DNA from: JBBQZP01 sp038207585 | GTDB lineage: Bacteria; Pseudomonadota; Alphaproteobacteria; Rhodobacterales; Rhodobacteraceae | Direction: 5' to 3' | NCBI GenBank assembly: GCA_038207585.1 | Contig: JBBQZP010000019.1 | Span: forward strand, 16,286-80,285 | Length of the DNA: 64,000 bases | Shown here: positions 7,956 to 15,304 of the stretch, in pieces | Position numbering within the stretch: the stretch's first letter is position 1 | Layout: every line of letters begins with the position of its first letter | Position numbers and translations under genes: made by a program | The notes under the pieces: generated by a model | What the model saw: only the letters and a program-made list of their open reading frames with translations | Told to the model about the DNA's origin: nothing | The model's database searches: none

Positions 7956-9119
7956 ATGCGTGCCCCCTATGCCTGCAATCCTGACCAGTCGCGCGGGCGG
8001 CTGCACGCCGAGCGAATGTCCAGCTTCCGGTCGGATTTTCAGCGCGACCGCGACCGGATCATCCATTCCTCGGCGTTTCGCCGCCTGAAACACAAGACGC
8101 AGGTCTTTGTCGAACACGAGGGCGATTATTACCGCACCCGCCTGACCCATTCGATCGAGGTGGCGCAGGTCGCGCGTACCATTTCCGGCGTGCTGGGGCT
8201 GGATACAGACCTCGCCGAAGCTATCGCCTTGGCGCATGATCTGGGCCATACTCCCTTTGGTCACACCGGCGAGGATGCCTTGGGTGCGCTGATGGCACCT
8301 TATGGCGGGTTTGATCACAACGCGCAGGCGATCCGCATCGTCACCCGGCTGGAGCGTCACTATGCCGATTTTGACGGGCTGAACCTGACATGGGAAACGC
8401 TTGAAGGGCTGGCCAAGCACAATGGTCCCGTGACCGGACCCCATGCAGACGAAAAGCACGCGGGCCCCTTGCCCTATGCCCTGGCGCAGGCCAACGCCGA
8501 ATGGGATCTGGAGCTTTCGACCCATGCTTCGGCCGAGGCGCAGGTGGCGGCGATTGCCGATGATGTCGCTTATTCGCACCATGATCTGCACGACGGTTTG
8601 CGCTCGGGCCTGTTTGATGAGGCCGATCTGATGGAACTGCCCGTGACCGGCCCGGCCTTTGCCGAGGTGGACGCGCTATATCCGGGGCTTGATCCGATGC
8701 GCAGGCGGCACGAGGCGCTGCGCCGCGTGTTCGGGCGTATGGTCGAGGATGTGATCGCCGTCGCACAAGGCCGGCTTGAGGCGGCGAAACCGCAGTCAGT
8801 TGACGACATCCGCCACATGGGCACCACGATCATCCGCTTTTCCAAGCCCTTGTTTCAGGAGTTGAAAGCGGTGCGCGCGTTTCTGTTCCACAGGATGTAT
8901 CGCGCGCCTTCGGTGATGGTGGAACGCGCGCGGGTGACCAAGGTGGTCGAGGATCTTTTCCCGCTTTTTCTGAACGATCCCGAACTGCTGCCCGCCGATT
9001 GGCAGGCAGATCTTGCCACGGCCACGGATCATACCGATCTGGCGCGGATCGTGGCGGATTATGTTTCAGGCATGACCGATCGGTTTGCCATTCAGGAACA
9101 CGAGCGTCTGTTCGGCTAA
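7956..9119 (+). CDS. dgt: Deoxyguanosinetriphosphate triphosphohydrolase-like protein
   Basis: 387 residues of the HD-domain dNTPase family. The metal site is visible as RLTHSIEV (H65) and AHDLGHTPFGH (H94, D95), with RRLKHKTQV and FDHNAQAIRI typical of the type 2 dGTPase-like subfamily. It hydrolyses dNTPs to nucleoside plus triphosphate, which helps set dNTP pools and replication fidelity. The start at 7956 (MRAPYACNPD) is where the family usually begins; a longer frame reaches 7818 but shows no similarity. In most Rhodobacterales argS follows dgt; here dsbB lies convergent instead. Confidence 0.9.
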   Translation: MRAPYACNPDQSRGRLHAERMSSFRSDFQRDRDRIIHSSAFRRLKHKTQVFVEHEGDYYRTRLTHSIEVAQVARTISGVLGLDTDLAEAIALAHDLGHTPFGHTGEDALGALMAPYGGFDHNAQAIRIVTRLERHYADFDGLNLTWETLEGLAKHNGPVTGPHADEKHAGPLPYALAQANAEWDLELSTHASAEAQVAAIADDVAYSHHDLHDGLRSGLFDEADLMELPVTGPAFAEVDALYPGLDPMRRRHEALRRVFGRMVEDVIAVAQGRLEAAKPQSVDDIRHMGTTIIRFSKPLFQELKAVRAFLFHRMYRAPSVMVERARVTKVVEDLFPLFLNDPELLPADWQADLATATDHTDLARIVADYVSGMTDRFAIQEHERLFG

Positions 9120-9123
9120 GGCG

Positions 9124-9585
9124 TTATCCCATGCGGCGGGCGGCGGATATCCAGATCAGCACCAGCAGCAGCGACGCCACCGCGTTCCAGCTTGCCATGG
9201 AAAGCCCCAGCATCTGCCAGGCCACATCGGTGCAGCGCACAACCGGGGCGGCAAGAATGGTATTCAGCAGATCGGCAGGATCGACCCCGTCGATCGACCC
9301 CGAGGTGCAGGATGTCGGCCCTTGCCACCAGCCCCGCTCTACCCCCGTATGATAAAGGCCCAGCCCCGCTGTCGCCAGTGCCGCCCCGGCGCCCAGCAGC
9401 GGCAGGATGCGCCCGGGAATCGCCAGCGCCAGCACGCCGATCACCAGTGCTGCAACATGCGGCCAGCGTTGCAACAGGCACAGATGACAGGGCGCCATGC
9501 CGCCGATGTACTGGAACGCCAGAGCACCAAGCAACAACGCGCCCGAGCCTCCGGCAGCCAAGAGAATGGTCTGATTGCGCGTCAT
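9124..9585 (-). CDS. dsbB: Disulfide bond formation protein B
   Basis: 153 residues with four hydrophobic helices. The first redox pair is CHLC (C33, C36) after helix 1; the second pair C93 (TSCTSG) and C118 (VVRC) lies in the long periplasmic loop. DsbB reoxidises DsbA and passes electrons to ubiquinone. The first ATG used here (MTRNQTILLAAGG) overlaps the stop of the upstream yqaA-like gene by an ATGA, so the two are translationally coupled. Confidence 0.88.
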   Translation of the reverse strand: MTRNQTILLAAGGSGALLLGALAFQYIGGMAPCHLCLLQRWPHVAALVIGVLALAIPGRILPLLGAGAALATAGLGLYHTGVERGWWQGPTSCTSGSIDGVDPADLLNTILAAPVVRCTDVAWQMLGLSMASWNAVASLLLVLIWISAARRMG

Positions 9586-10160
9586 AGATACCTCACAAGA
9601 ACAAATCCGCCGATCAGCACGGCCAGCGCGACCGTGAACACCAGCCCGAGCCGCCGCTCGATGAAGTCGCGGATTGGTGCACCGAATTTCCACAAAAGTG
9701 CGGCCACGATGAAGAACCGCAAGCCACGCGCAAAAACGCTGGCGACCATGAAGATACCGAAGTTCAGCCCCGTCGCACCCGACAAAATGGTGATCACCTT
9801 GTACGGGAACGGCGTGACCCCGGCAATCAGTACGGCCCAGGCCCCCCAGACGTTATAGCGCTGCTGGAAGTCTGCGAACTTCGCATCCATCCCGTAAAAC
9901 TGCAGCACTGGCTGTGCCACGCTGTCAAACAGCGTGGCCCCTATCAGATAGCCGAACGCCCCCCCCAGAACCGACGCCACGGTGCACACGGTGGCCAGAA
10001 GAAACGCGCGGCGGGGTGCTGCCAGGATCATCGGTATCAGCAACAAATCGGGCGGCAACGGAAACACCGAGCTTTCGACAAACGCCACCGCCGCCAGCGC
10101 CCAAAGCGCGTGCCGGTGCCCGGCAAGCGACAGGGTCCAGTCATATAACCTGCGGATCAT
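9582..10160 (-). CDS. YqaA/DedA family membrane protein
   Basis: 192 residues, with about four to five hydrophobic segments and the family hallmarks ESSVFPLPPDLLLIPM near residue 29 and a GVTPFPYKVITILSG loop near 114, the amphipathic half-helix of the SNARE-associated/DedA (VTT) fold. These proteins are linked to lipid-carrier flipping and membrane homeostasis; the YqaA subgroup has no assigned substrate. Shares a 4-bp overlap with dsbB. Divergent from the ypfJ-like gene across a 128-bp promoter region. Confidence 0.85.
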   Translation of the reverse strand: MIRRLYDWTLSLAGHRHALWALAAVAFVESSVFPLPPDLLLIPMILAAPRRAFLLATVCTVASVLGGAFGYLIGATLFDSVAQPVLQFYGMDAKFADFQQRYNVWGAWAVLIAGVTPFPYKVITILSGATGLNFGIFMVASVFARGLRFFIVAALLWKFGAPIRDFIERRLGLVFTVALAVLIGGFVLVRYL

Positions 10161-10288
10161 GCGGCCTCCGGCGCTTTTGGCAGGTTTGCATCATGGCGGG
10201 GCGGCGGGGTCAAGCGCTTCGCGTCAAAAGGGGTTACGCTCGCAGGCGGCTTTGATACATTGGCGCAAACACGGGAAGGGGCACCTGT

Positions 10289-11134
10289 ATGGAATGGCGC
10301 GGACGTCGGGGCAGCAGAAATATCGAAGACCGTCGCAGCGCGGGCGTCGGCAAGGCGGGCGGCATCGGCGGGGTCGGGCTGATCGTGGTGCTGCTGATCG
10401 GGTATTTCTTCAATGTAGATGTTTCGCCCTTGCTCAATGATCCGCAGGCGGGCGGGCAGGGCGCCCCGGTCGAGATGACCGCCGCCGATCAGGCTGCGGC
10501 TGAATTCGTGTCGGTGACGCTGGCCGACACCGAAGAGGTCTGGGCGGGCATCTTCAAGGATCAGGTTGGCCAACCCTACCGGCCCACCGTTCTGGTGCTG
10601 TATAAAGGTGTCACCCAATCGCCCTGCGGCGGCGCGTCGGGGGCAACCGGGCCGTTCTATTGCCCCGGTGACAAGAAGGTGTATCTGGACACCGACTTTT
10701 TTACCACGCTGGAACAACGGCTTGGCGCGGGCGGCGATTTCGCCAGCGCCTATGTCGTGGCGCATGAGGTCGGCCATCATGTCCAGGACGAGCTGGGAAT
10801 TCTGGGTCAGGCCAATCAGGCCCGCAGCCAGATGTCGGAGGCCGACAGCAACGCCATTTCGGTGCGCATCGAATTGCAGGCCGATTGCCTGTCGGGCATC
10901 TGGGCGCGCACTGTGCAGCAGAAATTCGGCACCATCGAGCAGGGCGATTTTGAAGAGGCGATCAACGCCGCCAAACAGATCGGCGATGACACCTTGCAGC
11001 GCAACGCAGGCCAGCGCGTATCACCCGAAGGCTTTACCCACGGCACATCGAAACAGCGCGCCACCTGGTTCGTGCGCGGGCTTAAATCCGGGCAGATCAG
11101 CCAGTGTGACACGTTCTCGGCGCGTCAGCTTTAG
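10289..11134 (+). CDS. YpfJ-like neutral zinc metallopeptidase
   Basis: 281 residues. A short basic N-terminus precedes one transmembrane helix (about 25-42), so the catalytic part faces the periplasm. The zinc motif is HEVGHHVQ (H159, E160, H163). The Cys-containing CGGASGATGPFYCPGDKKVYLD block (two cysteines, C113 and C125) and ELQADCLSGIWA are hallmarks of the YpfJ/KPN_02809 family. Substrates are unknown. The gene stands alone between yqaA and tRNA-Leu. Confidence 0.88.
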   Translation: MEWRGRRGSRNIEDRRSAGVGKAGGIGGVGLIVVLLIGYFFNVDVSPLLNDPQAGGQGAPVEMTAADQAAAEFVSVTLADTEEVWAGIFKDQVGQPYRPTVLVLYKGVTQSPCGGASGATGPFYCPGDKKVYLDTDFFTTLEQRLGAGGDFASAYVVAHEVGHHVQDELGILGQANQARSQMSEADSNAISVRIELQADCLSGIWARTVQQKFGTIEQGDFEEAINAAKQIGDDTLQRNAGQRVSPEGFTHGTSKQRATWFVRGLKSGQISQCDTFSARQL

Positions 11135-11186
11135 GCTGCGCTTTCGAATTGACCGCTGCTGCAGGCCGCGCTAAACGGACCCCCGT

Positions 11187-11270
11187 GCCCGAGTGGTGGA
11201 ATGGTAGACGCAGAGGACTCAAAATCCTCCGCCGCGAGGCGTGTCGGTTCGAGTCCGACCTCGGGCACCA
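11187..11270 (+). tRNA. tRNA-Leu (anticodon CAA)
   Basis: 84 nt including an encoded CCA. The acceptor arms GCCCGAG and CTCGGGC pair fully; the anticodon stem GAGGA/TCCTC holds the loop CTCAAAA with anticodon CAA, reading UUG. A long variable arm follows (CCGCCGCGAGGCG), as expected of a class II tRNA, then GGTTCGAGTCC for the T arm. Confidence 0.95.
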
Positions 11271-11997
11271 CCTTTTCTGAAATATGTCGATTCTGTGGCG
11301 ATGCTGGGCCTTTTTCGGCAGTGATTCGGCGTTCGGTAACCTAAACAGGCCGTTAAGCCGCAACTGATCGCCCATTTTCCGTGAATTGATGCTAATTTTT
11401 CAACAGCAAATAAACCACGTGCCTCAATCGTGGCGAAAATGTGGTTGGAATTAACCCTGAGTCGAAATGCCTCGGTTGTTGCCAGATTCCAGCTAATCTC
11501 TCCCCCACCCTTGTGGATAAGATTTCAGAACTTACGCAGTTTCGGTAACTTAGCGTTGTACCCAATTTTTCATTGTTGATGATGTGGATACAGTCTTCGC
11601 CTTTGAATTGCGGGCGATGCTGCGAGATCAATCTCGGGGGCCAGATTTTCGCCGCAACTTTGTCGCCAGTCTGCCTTTTTTCACTTTTCGGCAAGCCTAA
11701 CAGAAGGTAATCAGAGCAAGTCTTGCTGGGTAAGACAAAGGCTGCGGGGGCAGTCGTCAGTGGAAAGCGTCTTCGGACGCAGGAGTTGTTTGTAAGCGCT
11801 GCCAAGTTTCTGACCGAACCGATGCCAGTCCCGCACTTTTGTGCGATCTGTTTGCTTGTTCCTGAACCGCAGCTCTCACATGACCCCGAATTTTCTGACT
11901 GACGAGATGTGGTATCGGACCGACCGTTCATTCGGTTGACCGGCGGTTGGTTTGGGATGGGTGCCCCTGGCATCGGAATGAGCGGAGTTGCATTGAG
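11271..11997. other. 727-bp non-coding stretch between tRNA-Leu and the RTX gene
   Basis: No frame here has sensible codon use or similarity; a long minus-strand frame crossing it is the antisense of the RTX repeats. Base composition looks more AT-rich than the surrounding genes. One small UUCG hairpin (GCGTC-TTCG-GACGC, 11767-11780) is visible. It may hold an extended regulatory leader for the RTX gene or the decayed edge of an insertion next to the tRNA. Confidence 0.5.
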
Positions 11998-14589
11998 ATG
12001 ACCATTTTTTCGTTTTTGAGCTACAAGTGGTGCGACAAGTCCGGATGCTGGCACTCGGGATACCCAGCTTCGGGCTGCAACTACACGCAGGTCCACGGTT
12101 GCGACAAATACGGCAATTGGCACGACTGCACCCCCGCCCCCAAGCTGGACGGATATGTTGACGGCACCGCCGGGAATGACCTGATCGACGCGAATTACAC
12201 CGGTGATCCGCAGGGCGACCGTATTGACCGTAACGACCAGATCCTTGCGGGTCAGGGACCCAACGACGATATCGTGCGTGCGGGTGCAGGCAACGACACC
12301 GTGGTGTCCGGCCTTGGCAACGACCTGGTTTACGGCGGCGACGGCAACGATTTCCTGGACGATGCCTTGGGCGGGGATCAGGGTGCCGGCCGCGACACGA
12401 TGTACGGCGGCAACGGCAACGACACGCTGTGGGGCGGCGCGGACAACGATTCCTTGTTTGGTGACGCTGGCCATGACTCGGTCAACGGCGAAGAGGGCCA
12501 CGACACTCTCTATGGCGGTGACGGCAATGACACCGTCTACGGTGGCACCGGCAACGACAAGTTGTTCGGCGACGCGGGCGATGATTCTCTGGTCGGCGAC
12601 GACGGCTGCGACACGATCTTCGGCGGTGACGGCAACGACAAGGCTTACGGCGGCGCGCACAACGACGAAATCTGGATGGGCAATGGCAACGACACCGTCT
12701 TCGGTGGCGACGGCGATGACTGGATCCACGGCGAAGCGGGCCACGATCTGCTGAACGCAGGCGAGGGCAACGACAAGGTCTATGGCGAAGGCGACAACGA
12801 CACGATCAACGGTGATCTTGGCAACGACTCGCTTTACGGCGGCACCGGCGACGACAAGCTGTTCGGCGGCGACGGCAACGATTTGCTGGATGGCGGCGAC
12901 GGCATGGACACGCTGCGCGGCGGCGACGGCAACGACGTCGGCAACGGTGGCGCGGGCATGGACGAAATCTGGATGGGCGCTGGCGACGATACCGTCGACG
13001 GCGGCACCGGCAATGACTGGATCCACGGCGAAGACGGCAACGATTCGCTGATCGGCGGCGACGGCGACGACATGCTGTTCGGCGAGGCAGGGAACGACAC
13101 GCTCAAGGGTGGCAACGACAATGACTCGTTGACCGGCGGCGCGGGCAACGACGTGATGCACGGCGAGTCTGGCAATGACAGCATTCTGGGCAATGACGGC
13201 AACGATTATGCCTCGGGCGGCACGGGTGACGATTTCATCGACACCAGCGGGTCAACCCAGCCGCTGCCCGACAAGGGTTATCCGGGGCTATACCCTGCGG
13301 ACACCGATCCCAACAACGATCTGGACACCGTCTATGGCGGCACCGGCAATGACACGATCATCACCGGCGACGACCGCGACCTGATCTATGGTGGCGCTGA
13401 CAATGACAGCATCGACGCGGGCATCGACGATGACACCGTGTTCGGTGACAGCGGCAACGACACGATCATCGGCGGCGAGGGCAATGACCTGATCGACGGC
13501 GGCGACGGCAATGACCTGATCTACGGCGGTCTGTCGCCTGCGTTCCCCGACGCGATCAATATCCCCGACGCCACCGACCTGCGCCCCGACAATGGCCAGG
13601 ACACAATTCTGGGCGGCGCTGGCAACGACACGATCTTCGGCATGGATGATGACGATGTCATCGACGGCGGCGCGGGCAATGACCTGCTGGACGGCGGCAT
13701 CGACGACGACACCGTGATCGGCGGCACCGGCAACGACACGCTTCTGGGCAGCCAGGGCAATGACGACATGCTGGGCGGCGATGACCGCGATACGTTCGTG
13801 ATCGGCAGTGCTGCAAATGGTGCAGGCGATGTCATCAACGGCGACGAAGGTGGCGACGATTTCGACACCCTTGATCTGACCGGCGCTGGCCCGCTGCGGA
13901 TTGTTTACGATCCGGCCAATGCGGAAAACGGCACCGTCAACTTCCTTGACAACGATGGAAATATCGCCAGCAGCCTGGTGTTCACGAACATCGAAAACGT
14001 GGTGCCCTGCTTTACTCCCGGCACGCTGATTGCGACGCCGAAGGGTGAAGTGCCTGTCGAAAGCCTGCGCGCCGGTGACAAGGTTGTGACCCGCGACAAC
14101 GGCATCCAGGAAATTCGCTGGACCGGCCGCAAGGATCTGAACTGGCAGGACCTGACCGCCAATGCGCATCTGAAGCCGATCCTGATCCAGCGCGGCAGCC
14201 TGGGCAACGGTCTGCCCGAGCGTGACATGATGGTCAGCCCGAACCACCGGATGCTGGTCGCCAATGATCGCACGGCGCTGTACTTTGACGAGCACGAAGT
14301 GCTGGTTGCAGCCAAGCATCTGGTGTCGGGCAAGGGCGTGTTCGAGGTTGATCCGATGGCCACCTCGTACCTGCACATCATGTTCGACCGGCACGAGGTT
14401 GTGCTGGCGAACGGCACCTGGACGGAAAGCTTCCAGCCCGGTGACTTGACCCTCAAGGGTATGGGCGACGCGCAGCGGACCGAGATTTTCCAACTCTTCC
14501 CGGAACTGGAAACTCGTGTTGGTCTGGATGATTACGTCGCCGCGCGCAAAACGCTCAAGCGGCACGAGGCGCGGCTTCTGGCCCGGTAA
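11998..14589 (+). CDS. RTX calcium-binding protein with C-terminal Hint domain
   Basis: 863 residues. Residues 1-50 are cysteine-rich and hold a duplicated motif, CDKSGCWH (12-19) and CDKYGNWH (35-42). Residues about 55-640 are tandem GGxGxDxLx RTX nonapeptides in some two dozen units, which fold into a Ca-binding beta-roll. From C671 (CFTPGTLIATP) to about 820 is a Hint_2 (Hedgehog/intein) domain with the conserved SPNHRML His (H750). No Sec signal is seen; RTX proteins are usually secreted by type I systems using C-terminal signals, but no T1SS genes are nearby. The ATG at 11998 follows GGAG 10 bp upstream. Likely a secreted or surface protein; the Hint domain may self-process. Confidence 0.88.
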   Translation: MTIFSFLSYKWCDKSGCWHSGYPASGCNYTQVHGCDKYGNWHDCTPAPKLDGYVDGTAGNDLIDANYTGDPQGDRIDRNDQILAGQGPNDDIVRAGAGNDTVVSGLGNDLVYGGDGNDFLDDALGGDQGAGRDTMYGGNGNDTLWGGADNDSLFGDAGHDSVNGEEGHDTLYGGDGNDTVYGGTGNDKLFGDAGDDSLVGDDGCDTIFGGDGNDKAYGGAHNDEIWMGNGNDTVFGGDGDDWIHGEAGHDLLNAGEGNDKVYGEGDNDTINGDLGNDSLYGGTGDDKLFGGDGNDLLDGGDGMDTLRGGDGNDVGNGGAGMDEIWMGAGDDTVDGGTGNDWIHGEDGNDSLIGGDGDDMLFGEAGNDTLKGGNDNDSLTGGAGNDVMHGESGNDSILGNDGNDYASGGTGDDFIDTSGSTQPLPDKGYPGLYPADTDPNNDLDTVYGGTGNDTIITGDDRDLIYGGADNDSIDAGIDDDTVFGDSGNDTIIGGEGNDLIDGGDGNDLIYGGLSPAFPDAINIPDATDLRPDNGQDTILGGAGNDTIFGMDDDDVIDGGAGNDLLDGGIDDDTVIGGTGNDTLLGSQGNDDMLGGDDRDTFVIGSAANGAGDVINGDEGGDDFDTLDLTGAGPLRIVYDPANAENGTVNFLDNDGNIASSLVFTNIENVVPCFTPGTLIATPKGEVPVESLRAGDKVVTRDNGIQEIRWTGRKDLNWQDLTANAHLKPILIQRGSLGNGLPERDMMVSPNHRMLVANDRTALYFDEHEVLVAAKHLVSGKGVFEVDPMATSYLHIMFDRHEVVLANGTWTESFQPGDLTLKGMGDAQRTEIFQLFPELETRVGLDDYVAARKTLKRHEARLLAR

Positions 14590-14640
14590 AGACGAATGCA
14601 GCGCAGGGTTTTGCGTTAGCGCAGAATGACTTGCAGGAAG

Positions 14641-14666
14641 GGGCTCCGATAACGGGGCCCTTTTTT
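14641..14666 (+). terminator. Intrinsic terminator of the RTX gene
   Basis: Stem GGGCTCCG/CGGGGCCC with an ATAA loop followed by TTTTTT. It ends on the stop codon of the convergent MobA-like gene, so the two genes share the 75-bp space. Confidence 0.8.
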
Positions 14667-15264
14667 ATTGGGGCGTGTCGGTTCGCAAACGCCACGCGGC
14701 CCAGTCTTCGGGGGTGTCCAGATCGGTGGTTGCATGATCGCTGGGCAGGGCAACGGGCAAAACCCGCGCCGCATGGGCCTGCACCACCATTTGCGCGCCG
14801 CGATCGCCCGAAAGCTGCGCCAACTCTGCCCGCGCCCATGCCGGAAACAACACCGGATGCCCGGCACGGCCCGATTGCGATGTGGCCCGGATAATGTTTT
14901 TGGGGTGTGTTTGGGCGGCAGCCAGAATGGACGTCAGGTCATGTGCAGTGATCTCGGGCAGATCGGCCAGCAGCAATAGGACCGGGCCGGGTGGCAGCGC
15001 GGTCATGCTCGCCGCAATCACATGCCCCATTCCCAGATGCGCCTCTGGCACTGTTAGCTGCGTCAACGACAACCCCTGTAACGCCCCATCGCGCAAGGGT
15101 CTGTCCGCGGGCAATGCCACATGAACCGCAGCCCCGGTTTCAAGCGCCGCCTTGGCAATTCGCCGCAGCTGCGGCTCACCTTCGATCGGCTCCAGCAGCT
15201 TGTCGCCTCCGCGCATCCGGCTGGATGCCCCGGCGGCAAGGATCAGGATCATTGCGCGTGTCAT
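14665..15264 (-). CDS. MobA-like NTP transferase domain protein
   Basis: 199 residues. The nucleotide-binding signature LILAAGASSRM (residues 7-17) with the following Lys (K22) is typical of MobA/MocA-type nucleotidyltransferases; LLLADLPEIT is the metal-binding Asp region. MocA enzymes make molybdopterin cytosine dinucleotide for xanthine-dehydrogenase-type enzymes, MobA the guanine form, but some relatives act on other substrates. Start MTRAMILILA at 15264; a second ATG four codons in is possible. Follows the dehydrogenase gene by 40 bp on the same strand and may be the last gene of that cluster. No molybdoenzyme is encoded nearby. Confidence 0.8.
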   Translation of the reverse strand: MTRAMILILAAGASSRMRGGDKLLEPIEGEPQLRRIAKAALETGAAVHVALPADRPLRDGALQGLSLTQLTVPEAHLGMGHVIAASMTALPPGPVLLLLADLPEITAHDLTSILAAAQTHPKNIIRATSQSGRAGHPVLFPAWARAELAQLSGDRGAQMVVQAHAARVLPVALPSDHATTDLDTPEDWAAWRLRTDTPQ

Positions 15265-15304
15265 CACCAAAAGCTGGTGCGCAAAGCGCTGCGCGTCAAG
15301 CGCG

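Noticed and set aside
11392..13161. 589-codon minus-strand frame rich in Val-Ala repeats
   Set aside because: It is antisense to the RTX gene; its repetitive look reflects the GGxGxD codons on the other strand, and it has no domain or ribosome site.
12290..13800. Regularly spaced short DNA repeats (27-bp period) resembling a CRISPR or minisatellite
   Set aside because: They are in-frame RTX nonapeptide codons with variable third positions, not identical repeats with unique spacers.
13288..14565. 425-codon minus-strand frame
   Set aside because: Antisense of the RTX repeats and Hint domain; the plus strand encodes recognisable domains throughout.
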